Assembly (NCBI RefSeq): GCF_036946495.1
Contig: NZ_JAQIIX010000001.1
Span: 1,113,800 to 1,177,799, forward strand
DNA from: Mycolicibacterium neoaurum
GTDB lineage: Bacteria; Actinomycetota; Actinomycetes; Mycobacteriales; Mycobacteriaceae
Direction: 5' to 3'
Length of the DNA: 64,000 bases
The notes below the pieces were generated by a model. It ran no database searches, was not told where the DNA came from, and saw only the letters and a program-made list of their open reading frames with translations. Positions 42,921 to 51,923 of the stretch are shown piece by piece (the first letter of the stretch is position 1; each line of letters starts with the position of its first letter). Both the position numbers and the translations under genes were made by a program.

Positions 42921-44444
42921 TCAGGTGCGGTCGAGGATTGCCAGTTCGATCATCATGGCCAGCCGCTTGCGCGGATCGTCGACCTGCACCGCGGCGACCT
43001 CGGCCATCTTGCGCAACCGGTAGCGCACGGTGTTCTCGTGCACGCCGAGAACCGCCCCGGTGCGCACGGGATCACCCTGGCATTCCAGCCACACCCGCAG
43101 GGTCCGCACATACGGAGTGCCGTGTTCGCGGTCGTGCCGGTGCAGATCGATCACCGGTCCACGGCTCGGGCCGCGGCCGTTGTCCACGGCGGTGCGCAGC
43201 CGCTGCAGGACCAGGTCGTCCCAGGATTCGTCATAGGCCGGCGGGGGTAGATCCGGCGCTCCGGCCTCGTGCAGGGCCAGACATTCGTCGGCCTCCCAGC
43301 GAGCGGCGGCCAGCTCGCCCGCCTCGGCGGCCCCGCTGATACCGGCCATCAGCGTCGCCTGCCCCGGCAGGACCGCGCGCAGTTCGTCCAGCCACGCCCG
43401 GGCGGTGTCGGCGCTCTCCCCCGGCAACACCGTGTACACGGTGTTCTCCGCCAACGCGCTGCGCCCGGGACGCGACCACCCGAAGCCGGCCGTGGCCTTC
43501 TCGAAGGTCACCAGCAGCGCGGTGTGCCGGTCGGGTTCCAGCCGGGCGCGCAATGCGATGACCCGCAGCGGCCCCAGCGGCAACCCCACCCGGCTGGCCA
43601 CCGCGACCGCATCGGCGGCACCCTCGAGCAGACGCTGCACAGATTCCGATTCCACCTGGCGCTCCAGGTCGGCACTGGCCCGCGAGCGCAGCAGATGCAG
43701 CGCGACGGTGCGCACCCCGGTGCGCAGCGCGGTCAGCCCCGTCCCCTGCAACGGCTCGGAACAGGCCACCCACACCGAGCCCAACAGCTCGCGGCCGACC
43801 CGGGCGGCGACCACCATCCGTCCGGTCAGTCCGAGCTGCGGGTCCGGATCGACGAAGATCGGCTCATCGGAGGAGCCCAGATGCGCGAAGACACCGCGGC
43901 GGGTCAGCTCATCACGAACCCGCGCGGGTTGCTCGCGCCGCAGGATGGTCTCCACGCGCGCCGCATCGGCCGTCTGCTGCAATCGCGAATAGGCCAGCAT
44001 CTGCGCGTGCCGATCCTCGATGATGACCGCGCCGCCGATCGCCGCCGCCAGGCTGTCCGCAAGCGCGAACAGATCGGTGGGACCGCGGCCCGATTCGGTC
44101 TCCCGGCCCTCCAGCACCAGCCCGTATGCCACGGCCGCCAGCTCGCTCCACGGCAGCGCGGCGTCCACCAACAGCACCGCGACGCCATCGGGAAGCGACG
44201 CGGGAACCTCGTCATCGGCGCCCCGGACCAGGACCACGGCCGCATGCGCCGAGACCGCCCAGGCCAACGCCTGATCCACCGAGTCAGCGCCGATGGCCAG
44301 CAGCACGTCACCGAGCACCGGCTCGCCACCAGCGGTCTCGGGCAGCACCACGCTGCGCAGTTCGGTGCTGCGCGGCACCGCGCACAACCGCGTCACCACG
44401 CCATACCCGCCCAGCACATTGACCAGGCGATCCAAGGTGATCAC
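42921..44444 (-). CDS. PucR-family transcriptional regulator
   Basis: A 507-residue regulator. It has the PucR N-terminal domain (ITLDRLVNVLGG...VLLAIGADSVDQALAWAVSAH), a GAF-like middle and the C-terminal helix-turn-helix segment VLGVHENTVRYRLRKMAEV. PucR proteins usually activate catabolic genes for purines or amino acids. It sits 9 bp downstream of the ecfT gene and upstream of dadA, so it may be carried on the same transcript. Confidence 0.9.
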   Translation of the reverse strand: MITLDRLVNVLGGYGVVTRLCAVPRSTELRSVVLPETAGGEPVLGDVLLAIGADSVDQALAWAVSAHAAVVLVRGADDEVPASLPDGVAVLLVDAALPWSELAAVAYGLVLEGRETESGRGPTDLFALADSLAAAIGGAVIIEDRHAQMLAYSRLQQTADAARVETILRREQPARVRDELTRRGVFAHLGSSDEPIFVDPDPQLGLTGRMVVAARVGRELLGSVWVACSEPLQGTGLTALRTGVRTVALHLLRSRASADLERQVESESVQRLLEGAADAVAVASRVGLPLGPLRVIALRARLEPDRHTALLVTFEKATAGFGWSRPGRSALAENTVYTVLPGESADTARAWLDELRAVLPGQATLMAGISGAAEAGELAAARWEADECLALHEAGAPDLPPPAYDESWDDLVLQRLRTAVDNGRGPSRGPVIDLHRHDREHGTPYVRTLRVWLECQGDPVRTGAVLGVHENTVRYRLRKMAEVAAVQVDDPRKRLAMMIELAILDRT

Positions 44445-44453
44445 GATCGCAGC

Positions 44454-45275
44454 CTAGGTGGTGGCCAGAAAGGTGAACCCCTCGATATAACCCGCGACCC
44501 CGCACACCAGCGCCAAGACGATCAGGGCGACCACATCGGCGGTGTGCAGCCGTGACGGGTGCGCAGAGAGCTGGCCGGCACCCCCGCGCGCGGTGATGGC
44601 ATCACCCATCTCATCGGCGCGCCGCAGCGACACCGTCACCGTGGCGGCCAGCAGGTCGATCAGATCGGACACCTGCGCCTTCATGCGCTCGCGGCGGCCG
44701 TCGGGCAGTTCCCGCGGACGCAGCCGCCGCGCGGCGTAGAGGATGCGGAATTCGTCGATGAGCATCGGGAAGGCACGCAGCGACAGCGCCACGGTGGCGG
44801 CCCAGTCGTCGATCGGTAGCCGCAGCCAGCGCAACGGTCGGCCGAGCGTCGACACCGCGGGGGCGATCTCGGCGACGTTGGTGGTCCACGAGACCAGCAG
44901 GCCCATGCCCAGCAGGACGATCGACACCGCTGTCACGCGCAGGAACTTCAGCAGCCCGCCCAGCTCGAGCTCCAACCCGCCCAGCGTGACGATCGGGGTG
45001 CCACCGGCGAACGCTGCGGTCACCCCGCCGAGCAGGATGAGCAGCCAGATCCACCCAGGGATGCTCGGCAGCGCACCGCGCGGCACTCGCGCCAGCAGGA
45101 TCGCGACGGCCAGCAGAGCCGTGATCATCGCGATGGGGATCCAGCCCGGGTAGAGCACCATCAACACCGCCAGCGCGACGACGCCGATGAGTTTCGTGCC
45201 GGCCCAGAGCCGGTGGATGACCGTGTCGCCAGGCACCGGACGGAGCAGGACCAGCGGCCGCTTCTGTTCGCTCAT
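44454..45275 (-). CDS. ECF transporter transmembrane component (EcfT)
   Basis: A 273-residue membrane protein with about five helices. The C-terminal region has the EcfT-type coupling motifs AARRLRPRELPDGRRERMK and VSLRRADEMGDAITARGG (Ala-Arg-Gly), which dock onto the two ATPase domains. It forms the scaffold of an energy-coupling-factor importer for a vitamin or metal. ATG 45275 is chosen (MSEQKRP) over an ATG at 45290. Its gene lies 22 bp after the fused ATPase gene. I recall a similar arrangement at Rv2325c-Rv2326c. Confidence 0.88.
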   Translation of the reverse strand: MSEQKRPLVLLRPVPGDTVIHRLWAGTKLIGVVALAVLMVLYPGWIPIAMITALLAVAILLARVPRGALPSIPGWIWLLILLGGVTAAFAGGTPIVTLGGLELELGGLLKFLRVTAVSIVLLGMGLLVSWTTNVAEIAPAVSTLGRPLRWLRLPIDDWAATVALSLRAFPMLIDEFRILYAARRLRPRELPDGRRERMKAQVSDLIDLLAATVTVSLRRADEMGDAITARGGAGQLSAHPSRLHTADVVALIVLALVCGVAGYIEGFTFLATT

Positions 45276-45297
45276 GTTGTTCGCTCGCAAGCTTCGC

Positions 45298-47316
45298 TCA
45301 TGACGGCGTCCCCGATGTGCTCGCGGGTACCGGCACCAACACGCCGTCGCGCAGGTGCAGGGTGCGCGGGCACAGCTCTTCCAGACCCGCGAAATCGTGG
45401 GAGATCACGATGATCGTCAGCCCGCCACGGCGCAGCTCCTCCAGCAGCCGCAACAACCCGCGGGCACTGGTCGCATCCAGTCCGGCCAGCGGTTCGTCGA
45501 GCACGATGGCCCGCGGCGCACGGGCCAGCAGACCGGCCAGCACCACTCGGCGCATCTGCCCGCCCGAGAGCTGATCGATGCGCCGGTCGGCCAGTTCGGG
45601 TTCCAGGCCGACGGTGGCCAGCGCGGCGTTGACCTTGCCGCGGTCCCGCGCGGAAAAGCCGGCGGCCGAGGCGATCTCGCGGAACACGTGACTGCGCATC
45701 AGCTGCAGTCGGGCGGCCTGGAACGACAACGCCACCGCGCCCACCTGCTCGGCCACCGGCCGCCCGTCGAGCAGGCAGGTGCCGGTGGTGGGCTCGGTCA
45801 GTCCCGCCAGGATCCAGGCGAGCGTCGACTTGCCCGAGCCGTTGAGCCCGTGGATCAGCACACCGTCGCCCTCGTAGACGGTCAGGTCGATATCGCGCAG
45901 CGCCGTGGTGGCCCACGGGGTCCCGTCGCCGTAGCTGTGACCCACCCCGGAGAGTTCGAGGACCGGGACGTCGCTGGGACGCTCGCCGGTCGGCTCCGGC
46001 GGATCCGCGGACTCCACCATCGCCGATCCGCCGGTGAGGTTGACCACCCGTTCGGCGGCCTCGGCCTCGCCGTTGTAGTGGGTGATGTGCACCAGGGCCA
46101 TGTTCCGGCGGCGGGTCAGCTCGGCCAGCATCGACATCAGCCCGTCGCGGCCCTCCTGGTCGACCATGCTGGTCACCTCGTCGGCGATCAACAGCGCGGG
46201 TTTACGCGCCAGCGCCGCGGCCACCGCGAGGCGCTGCAGTTCGCCGCCGGACAGGCTGCCGGTGTCGCGCTCGTCGAGTCCGTCCAGGCCGACCTCGGCC
46301 AGTAGGGCCGGCACGTCGACGGTCGTCCCGGCGGGCAGTCCCCAGACGACATCGTCGGCCACCCGGGTGCCGAGGATCTGACTTTCGGGGTGCTGCATGA
46401 TCACCGCGGTTCCGCCGGGTGCCCCGAGCCCGACGGCGCCGGGGCGCTCGACAACACCCTCGGTCGGTGGGCGGCCGCAGAGCACCAGCATCAGGGTGGT
46501 CTTCCCGGAGCCGTTGGCGCCGGTGACCGCGATGTGCTCGCCGGACTGCACACTCATCGACACCGGTCCGAGCGCATCGCGGTCGGTACCCGGGTACCGG
46601 AACACGACATCGCGCAGGTGCAGCGGTGTCGGTGCGACCGGATCGGACTCGTCCAGGGATTCCAGCTTGTGCACATCGGGAACACCCGCCAACCGGCTGA
46701 GCACCCGGGACAATGCCCACCACCCCACCAGCCCGACGAAAACGATGGCGATCAGACCGTAGGAGAAGATGAGAATCGGCCAGTGATCGAGCAGGAAGCC
46801 GAAGATCTCGCGCACCTTGTCGGCGAGCGGTTGCAGGTCGGGGACGTAGCTCAGGATCGCGACGGTGCCGTCCACGTTGGCGGTCATCGCGGCAAAGACC
46901 AGCTCGCGCATGCGGGTGGCCACCAGCAGCACCAGCACAACGGCCGCGCCGAACAGCGCGCCGGCGGCCGCGGAGACCACGAGCACGGTGGGTAGACCGC
47001 GACCGCGGCGTTTGACGAAGCCGACGAGCCCGCCGACATACGCGCAGTTGAGCACCGTCATCAGGCCGCCGATACCCGCGATGATGAAGGCCACCAACGC
47101 GCCTGCGACGGTCGCGGCCACCAGCACCCGCAACCGGTAGCGGTATGCGAGCAGCCCCATGGGCACGGTGGCCAGCAGGGACAACCCGGCGGCGAACGGG
47201 ACCACGACGGCAATGATCGCGATGGCCGCGGACAGCGCGGCCATGACGGAGGCTTGTGCCAACTCCCCCGGAAGCAATGAACCGGCCCGACGGGGGCGCG
47301 GCGGACCTGGGGGCAT
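45298..47316 (-). CDS. ECF transporter: membrane domain fused to two ATPase domains
   Basis: A 672-residue fusion. Residues 1-215 hold about six hydrophobic segments (ASVMAALSAAIAIIAVVVPF...GLLAYRYRLRVLVAAT), probably the substrate-binding S-component-like part. Two complete ATPase domains follow. The first has ANGSGKTTL, LSGGELQRLAVAAALA and LLIADEVTSMVD; its switch His is in HITHYNG. The second has LNGSGKSTL, LSGGQMRRVVLAGLLA and IVLDEPLAGLD. In most ECF systems these are three separate genes. ATG 47316 was chosen; an open frame continues to 47484 but reads Arg-rich and has no ribosome site. Confidence 0.9.
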   Translation of the reverse strand: MPPGPPRPRRAGSLLPGELAQASVMAALSAAIAIIAVVVPFAAGLSLLATVPMGLLAYRYRLRVLVAATVAGALVAFIIAGIGGLMTVLNCAYVGGLVGFVKRRGRGLPTVLVVSAAAGALFGAAVVLVLLVATRMRELVFAAMTANVDGTVAILSYVPDLQPLADKVREIFGFLLDHWPILIFSYGLIAIVFVGLVGWWALSRVLSRLAGVPDVHKLESLDESDPVAPTPLHLRDVVFRYPGTDRDALGPVSMSVQSGEHIAVTGANGSGKTTLMLVLCGRPPTEGVVERPGAVGLGAPGGTAVIMQHPESQILGTRVADDVVWGLPAGTTVDVPALLAEVGLDGLDERDTGSLSGGELQRLAVAAALARKPALLIADEVTSMVDQEGRDGLMSMLAELTRRRNMALVHITHYNGEAEAAERVVNLTGGSAMVESADPPEPTGERPSDVPVLELSGVGHSYGDGTPWATTALRDIDLTVYEGDGVLIHGLNGSGKSTLAWILAGLTEPTTGTCLLDGRPVAEQVGAVALSFQAARLQLMRSHVFREIASAAGFSARDRGKVNAALATVGLEPELADRRIDQLSGGQMRRVVLAGLLARAPRAIVLDEPLAGLDATSARGLLRLLEELRRGGLTIIVISHDFAGLEELCPRTLHLRDGVLVPVPASTSGTPS

Positions 47317-47394
47317 CACCCGATTCTGCCAGTTGACAGCGGCGCCCCGGTGCCACGGACTGTGACGGTGACCACGCCGACAGATTTGCCGATG

Positions 47395-47409
47395 CATAGT
47401 AAATCTATG
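47395..47409. promoter_or_regulatory. Dyad upstream of marR
   Basis: CATAGTAAATCTATG has 5-bp inverted arms and lies 13 bp before the MarR start, in an AT-rich gap between the divergent ECF and MarR genes. It may be an autoregulatory MarR operator that also affects the ECF promoter. Confidence 0.45.
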
Positions 47410-47422
47410 TAACCTTGGTCGA

Positions 47423-47872
47423 GTGGATCGCCAAGACCCCGCCGCCCTCGGCGCCGACCTGCTGGCCGTCGTCGCGCGCATCAACCGACTGGCAAACCAG
47501 CGGATCGAGCTGCCGCTGCCGTTCGCTCAGGCAAGGCTGCTGGCCACCATCGAGGACCAGGGCCGAGCCCGGATCTCCGACCTGGCCGCCATCGACCACT
47601 GCTCACAACCGACGATGACCACCCAGGTGCGCAGGCTCGAAGACGCCGGGTTGGTCTCGCGGGCGGAGGACTCCGCCGACGCACGGGTCGTGCTGATCGA
47701 GATCACCGACGCCGGCCGGGCCATGTTGAACCGGGTGCGCGCCGATCGCAGTGCCGCGATCAATCCCTATCTGGAACATCTCGACGACGCGCAGCGTGGT
47801 GCGCTCGTCGACGCGATACAGGTGCTGCGTGGGCTGCTCGACGACGCCCAGCAGGACCGCCGACCGAAGTAA
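47423..47872 (+). CDS. MarR-family transcriptional regulator
   Basis: A 149-residue winged-helix regulator. The DNA-binding part is RISDLAAIDHCSQPTMTTQVRRLEDAGLVSRAEDSADARVVLIEITDAG, with the wing hairpin DSADARV. It starts at GTG 47423 and is followed 13 bp later by the MFS efflux gene, so it likely represses that transporter and itself. Its position beside the ECF genes matches what I recall of Rv2327. Confidence 0.9.
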   Translation: MDRQDPAALGADLLAVVARINRLANQRIELPLPFAQARLLATIEDQGRARISDLAAIDHCSQPTMTTQVRRLEDAGLVSRAEDSADARVVLIEITDAGRAMLNRVRADRSAAINPYLEHLDDAQRGALVDAIQVLRGLLDDAQQDRRPK

Positions 47873-47885
47873 GGAGTTTCACGCC

Positions 47886-49091
47886 ATGTGGCGTCAACCG
47901 AAAGCCGTCTGGGCTGTTGCCTTCGCCTCCGTCGTCGCCTTCATGGGCATCGGCCTGGTCGACCCCATCCTCAAACCCATCGCAGACAACCTGAACGCCA
48001 CCCCTTCGCAGGTCTCCCTGCTGTTCACCAGCTACATGGCGGTGATGGGTGTCGCCATGCTGATCACCGGCGTGGTGTCCAGCCGGATCGGCCCGAAAAA
48101 CACCCTGCTGATCGGCCTGGTGATCATCATCGCCGGGGCCGGGCTGGCGGGGATGAGCGAGACGGTTATGGAGATCGTCGGCTGGCGGGCGCTGTGGGGG
48201 CTCGGCAACGCCTTGTTCATCGCGACCGCACTGGCCACCATCGTCAACGCCGCCTGCGGATCGGTGGCACAGGCGATCATCCTCTACGAGGCCGCCCTCG
48301 GCCTCGGTATCGCGATCGGTCCGCTGGTCGGCGGCGTGCTCGGCTCCATCTCCTGGCGCGGACCGTTCTTCGGGGTGTCGGCGCTGATGGCCGTGGCGCT
48401 GGTGGTGACCGTGTTCCTGCTGCCGTCCACCCCGCGTCCGGCGCGCGCCACCAGCATTGTCGACCCGTTCCGGGCATTGCGGCACCGCGGCCTGCTGGCC
48501 GTCTCGCTGACCGCCCTGTTCTACAACTTCGGCTTCTTCACGCTGCTGGCGTTCACCCCGTTCCCGCTGGACATGAACGCCCAGCAGATCGGGCTGATCT
48601 TCTTCGGCTGGGGTGTCGCGCTGGCGTTCACCTCGGTGGTGGCGGCACCGCGGCTACAGCATCGCTTCGGCACCATCCCGACGCTGGTGGTCAACCTGCT
48701 CGCGCTGACGGTCACGCTGGCCGTGATGGCCATCGGAACCGCCGACAAGGCGGTGCTGGCGACCTGCGTGGTGGTGGCCGGCCTGTTCATCGGCATCAAC
48801 AACACGCTGATCACCGAGACCGTGATGAAGGCCGCCCCGGTCGAGCGAGGCGTGGCATCGGCGGCCTACAGCTTCTTGCGCTTCGGCGGGGCGGCGGTGG
48901 CGCCGTGGCTGGCGGGCACGCTCGGCGAGCATGTCAGCATCCACCTGCCGTACTGGGTGGGTGCCGGCGCGGTGGCCGTCGGTGCCGCGCTGCTGTTCGC
49001 CGCACGCGGGCACCTGACCGGCGTCGACGCCCACGAGGAAGAGCTCGAGGAATTGACCGACGAGGCCACCGCGGTCACCGTCGGCAACTGA
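47886..49091 (+). CDS. MFS-family efflux transporter
   Basis: A 401-residue membrane protein with 12 hydrophobic segments. The loop-2/3 motif reads GVVSSRIGPKNTLLIG and the drug-antiporter motif C area is YEAALGLGIAIGPLVGGVLG, as in 12-helix drug/proton antiporters. It pumps small molecules out of the cell; substrates unknown. TAAGGAG precedes the ATG. It is paired with MarR, which probably senses the exported compound. Confidence 0.9.
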   Translation: MWRQPKAVWAVAFASVVAFMGIGLVDPILKPIADNLNATPSQVSLLFTSYMAVMGVAMLITGVVSSRIGPKNTLLIGLVIIIAGAGLAGMSETVMEIVGWRALWGLGNALFIATALATIVNAACGSVAQAIILYEAALGLGIAIGPLVGGVLGSISWRGPFFGVSALMAVALVVTVFLLPSTPRPARATSIVDPFRALRHRGLLAVSLTALFYNFGFFTLLAFTPFPLDMNAQQIGLIFFGWGVALAFTSVVAAPRLQHRFGTIPTLVVNLLALTVTLAVMAIGTADKAVLATCVVVAGLFIGINNTLITETVMKAAPVERGVASAAYSFLRFGGAAVAPWLAGTLGEHVSIHLPYWVGAGAVAVGAALLFAARGHLTGVDAHEEELEELTDEATAVTVGN

Positions 49092-49116
49092 GTCAGCTGC
49101 ACCAACCGACCGCGCA

Positions 49117-49839
49117 CTAGCTGACGGCGACCCCCACCACGGAACCCACCAGATAGGTGGCCGCGATCGCAGCCCCGCCCAACAGCAGCAGCCGCAGCGA
49201 CGAGAACAGCGGTGGGGTGCGGGTGAACTTCGAGGCCAACACACCGGTGATCGCCAAACCCAGCCCGCCGCAAGCCAACCCGGCCCACAGCGAAGCAAAT
49301 CCGAGCAGGTACGGGATCAGCGGCACGATGGCGCCGATGGTGAACATCACGAACGACGAGATGGCCGCCACCCACGGTGAGGGCTTCTCACGCGGGTCCA
49401 CGCCGAGTTCCTGGACGAGGTGGAAGTTCAGCGCACGATTCTCGTCACGGTGGATCTCCTCGGTCGCGGCCGCCGCGGTCTGCGGTGTCATGCCCATCTC
49501 GACGAGCATCGCGGTGAGCTCATCGCGCTCGGCCTCCGGCTGGTTGAGGAACGAGCGGCGTTCGACCCTCACCTCCGAGTCGATCTGCTCATTGGCCGTC
49601 GTCACCGAGGTGAACTCCCCCAGCGCCATGGAGAACGCGCCGGCCAGCAGGCCGGCGATACCCGCCAGCACCACCGTCTGCGGGTTCGCGCCGGCCGCGA
49701 CGCCGGCGATCAGTGCGGTGTTGCTGACCAGACCGTCCATCGCACCGAAGGTGGCCGCGCGCAGCCACCCGCCGGTGACATCGGCATGCTTGTGGTCGGG
49801 CACATGCGGGAGACCCGTCGGCGACTGAGGATCGGACAT
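49117..49839 (-). CDS. VIT1/CCC1-family metal (Fe/Mn) transporter
   Basis: A 240-residue membrane protein of the vacuolar iron transporter family. The first segment is typical (ATFGAMDGLVSNTALIAGVA), followed by AGAFSMALGEFTSVTTANEQ. A cytosolic Glu-rich metal-binding loop follows (about 80-140, with ERDELTAMLVEMG...EEIHRDEN), then SSFVMFTIGAIVPLIPYLLG. In bacteria these proteins remove or store excess Fe2+ or Mn2+. ATG 49839 is used; TTG at 49851 is an alternative. The 80-bp divergent region upstream has a candidate iron box. Confidence 0.9.
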   Translation of the reverse strand: MSDPQSPTGLPHVPDHKHADVTGGWLRAATFGAMDGLVSNTALIAGVAAGANPQTVVLAGIAGLLAGAFSMALGEFTSVTTANEQIDSEVRVERRSFLNQPEAERDELTAMLVEMGMTPQTAAAATEEIHRDENRALNFHLVQELGVDPREKPSPWVAAISSFVMFTIGAIVPLIPYLLGFASLWAGLACGGLGLAITGVLASKFTRTPPLFSSLRLLLLGGAAIAATYLVGSVVGVAVS

Positions 49840-49863
49840 GGCGTCATTCAACGCTTGGCATTT

Positions 49864-49895
49864 CCTGAGGTCTTACTCAGGTTTGCCTTGCCGAG
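49864..49895. promoter_or_regulatory. Dyad and IdeR-like iron box between VIT gene and acyl-CoA oxidase gene
   Basis: CCTGAGGTCTTACTCAGG (49864-49881) is a 6-bp dyad. Overlapping it, the 19 bases at 49877-49895 match the mycobacterial IdeR consensus TTAGGTTAGSCTAACCTAA at about 13 of 19 positions by eye, counting S as either G or C. Iron control of a VIT transporter would make biological sense. Confidence 0.4.
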
Positions 49896-49919
49896 AGAAC
49901 GGGCACGTTACCGTCTGCT

Positions 49920-51890
49920 ATGACCACTACCGCTGATCACCTCCGCAACGCCCTCGACGGCCGCTGGCGCGACGTGAAAAACCAGGTCCGCGCCGAGCTC
50001 TCGAGCGAGGTGTTCCGCCCGCACTACACGCCGAACACCGTCATCGCCCGGACCAAGGTCGCCGAACAGCTCAAGATCATGGCCGCGCGCGGGGCCGCCG
50101 AGGACGGTTTCAAGAAGGAGCACGGCGGCAACGGTGACGTCGGCGCCGCCGTCACCCAGATCGAGATGCTCGCCATGAGCGATCTGTCGCTGATGGTGAA
50201 AGCCGGTGTGCAGTGGGGACTGTTCGGCGGCGCGATCGAGAATCTGGGCACCGAACGCCACCACGACGCCTACGTCCGCAAGCTGATCGATCTCGAGCTG
50301 CTCGGGTGCTTCGCGATGACCGAGACCGGCCACGGCAGTGACGTGCAGTCCCTGGAGACGACGGCCACCTACGATCCGCAGACCCAGGAGTTCGTCATCG
50401 ACTCCCCCACGCCGTCCTCCCGCAAGGACTACATCGGCGGTGCGGCGGAGACAGCACGGGTGGCAGCGGTGTTCGCGCAGCTGATCACCAAGGGCGAGGG
50501 CCATGGCGTGCACTGCTTCGTGGTGCCCATCCGCGATGACGCCGGTAACGATCTGCCGGGCGTGACCACCTCGGACTGTCACTACAAGGGCGGGCTGCCC
50601 GGTGTCGACAACGGGCGCATCCAGTTCGACCAGGTCCGCATTCCCCGCGAGAATCTGCTCAACAAATACGCCGATGTGTCCGAGGACGGCACCTACAGCT
50701 CGCCCATCGAGAACAAGGGCCGCCGCTTCTTCACCATGCTGGGCACGCTGATCCGCGGTCGGGTGACCGTCGGCGGCAGCGCCGGCGCGGCGGCACGGGT
50801 GGCACTCGACATCGCCACCCGATACGCACTGCAGCGCAGGCAGTTCGAGGCACCCGGTTCGGAGAACGAGGTGCTGATCATGGACTACCTGGTGCATCAG
50901 CGCCGGTTGTTCCCGCTGATCGCCAAGTCCTACGCCCTGCAGTTCGCGCAGAACGAGTTGGTCGCCAAGTGCCACGAACTGCAGACCGCCGAGAATCCCG
51001 ACGCCGAGGAGCAGCGCGAGCTGGAGTCCCGCGCCGCCGGGTTGAAGGCTGCCAACACCTGGCATGCCACCCGGGCCATCCAGGAGGCGCGTGAAGCATG
51101 CGGCGGCGCAGGCTATCTCGCCGAGAACCGGTTGATCGCCCTGAAGGCCGACACCGACGTGTTCACCACCTTCGAGGGTGACAACCACGTCCTGACCCAG
51201 CTGGTGGCCAAGGAGCTGCTGACCTCCTACGCCGACGACATCAAGGGCATGAGCCCGGTGGAGTGGGTGCGGTTCGCGGCCAACTTCGCCGGCGAGCGGG
51301 TGCTCAAGCGCACCGCGGCCCAGACGATCATGCAGACCATCGTCGACAGCCGCGAGGACAACGAGGAAGAGGGCTCGTTGTTCAATCGCGGCACCCAGGT
51401 CAAGATGTTCGAGGACCGCGAGGAGTACATGCTGGCCTCGGTGGCGCGCCGGCTGCAGAGCAAGGCCAAGGAAATGTCACCGTTCGAGGCGTTCAACTCG
51501 GTGCAGGACCATGTGCTGCACACTGCGCAGGCGCATATCGACCGCATCATCCTCGAGGCGTTCGTCGCCGGTATCGACGCCTGCGAGGACGAGCAGGCCC
51601 GCGAGATCCTCGGCATGGTCTGCGACCTGTACGCACTGTCGGTGATCGAAGAGGACAAGGCCTGGTTCGTCGAACACCGCTTCCTGTCGACCGAGCGGGC
51701 CAAGGCCGTCACCCGCGGTATCAACGACCGCTGCCGCCGGTTGCGCCCGCACGCCGAGCTCCTGGTAGACGGGTTCGGTATCCCCGAGCAACTGCGCTAC
51801 GCCGAAATGCTGCATCCCGAACACATCCCGGACGCCGACGAGCACGAGGAGAAGGACGCCGTCAGCTCCGGGACGATCGAACCGAAGTAG
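49920..51890 (+). CDS. Acyl-CoA oxidase/dehydrogenase-like flavoprotein
   Basis: A 656-residue enzyme with the full acyl-CoA oxidase (ACOX) layout rather than the 380-residue dehydrogenase one. The FAD-binding central region has CFAMTETGHGSDVQSLETTATYD, a middle-domain KDYIGGAAETARVAAVFAQL segment, and the catalytic Glu in FEGDNHVLTQLVAKELL. A C-terminal domain of about 200 residues follows. It should catalyse the first step of beta-oxidation of a fatty acyl-CoA, passing electrons to oxygen or to ETF. Chain specificity is unknown. It is divergent from the VIT gene. The C-terminus (EHEEKDAV) is acidic. Confidence 0.9.
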   Translation: MTTTADHLRNALDGRWRDVKNQVRAELSSEVFRPHYTPNTVIARTKVAEQLKIMAARGAAEDGFKKEHGGNGDVGAAVTQIEMLAMSDLSLMVKAGVQWGLFGGAIENLGTERHHDAYVRKLIDLELLGCFAMTETGHGSDVQSLETTATYDPQTQEFVIDSPTPSSRKDYIGGAAETARVAAVFAQLITKGEGHGVHCFVVPIRDDAGNDLPGVTTSDCHYKGGLPGVDNGRIQFDQVRIPRENLLNKYADVSEDGTYSSPIENKGRRFFTMLGTLIRGRVTVGGSAGAAARVALDIATRYALQRRQFEAPGSENEVLIMDYLVHQRRLFPLIAKSYALQFAQNELVAKCHELQTAENPDAEEQRELESRAAGLKAANTWHATRAIQEAREACGGAGYLAENRLIALKADTDVFTTFEGDNHVLTQLVAKELLTSYADDIKGMSPVEWVRFAANFAGERVLKRTAAQTIMQTIVDSREDNEEEGSLFNRGTQVKMFEDREEYMLASVARRLQSKAKEMSPFEAFNSVQDHVLHTAQAHIDRIILEAFVAGIDACEDEQAREILGMVCDLYALSVIEEDKAWFVEHRFLSTERAKAVTRGINDRCRRLRPHAELLVDGFGIPEQLRYAEMLHPEHIPDADEHEEKDAVSSGTIEPK

Positions 51891-51923
51891 CACGGGTGCC
51901 CGATCCCCGGCGCGGCGAGCGCC

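Noticed and set aside
49908..51188. A 426-residue open frame antisense to the acyl-CoA oxidase gene
   Set aside because: Same artefact of third-position G+C; the oxidase on the plus strand has full motifs and a proper start.
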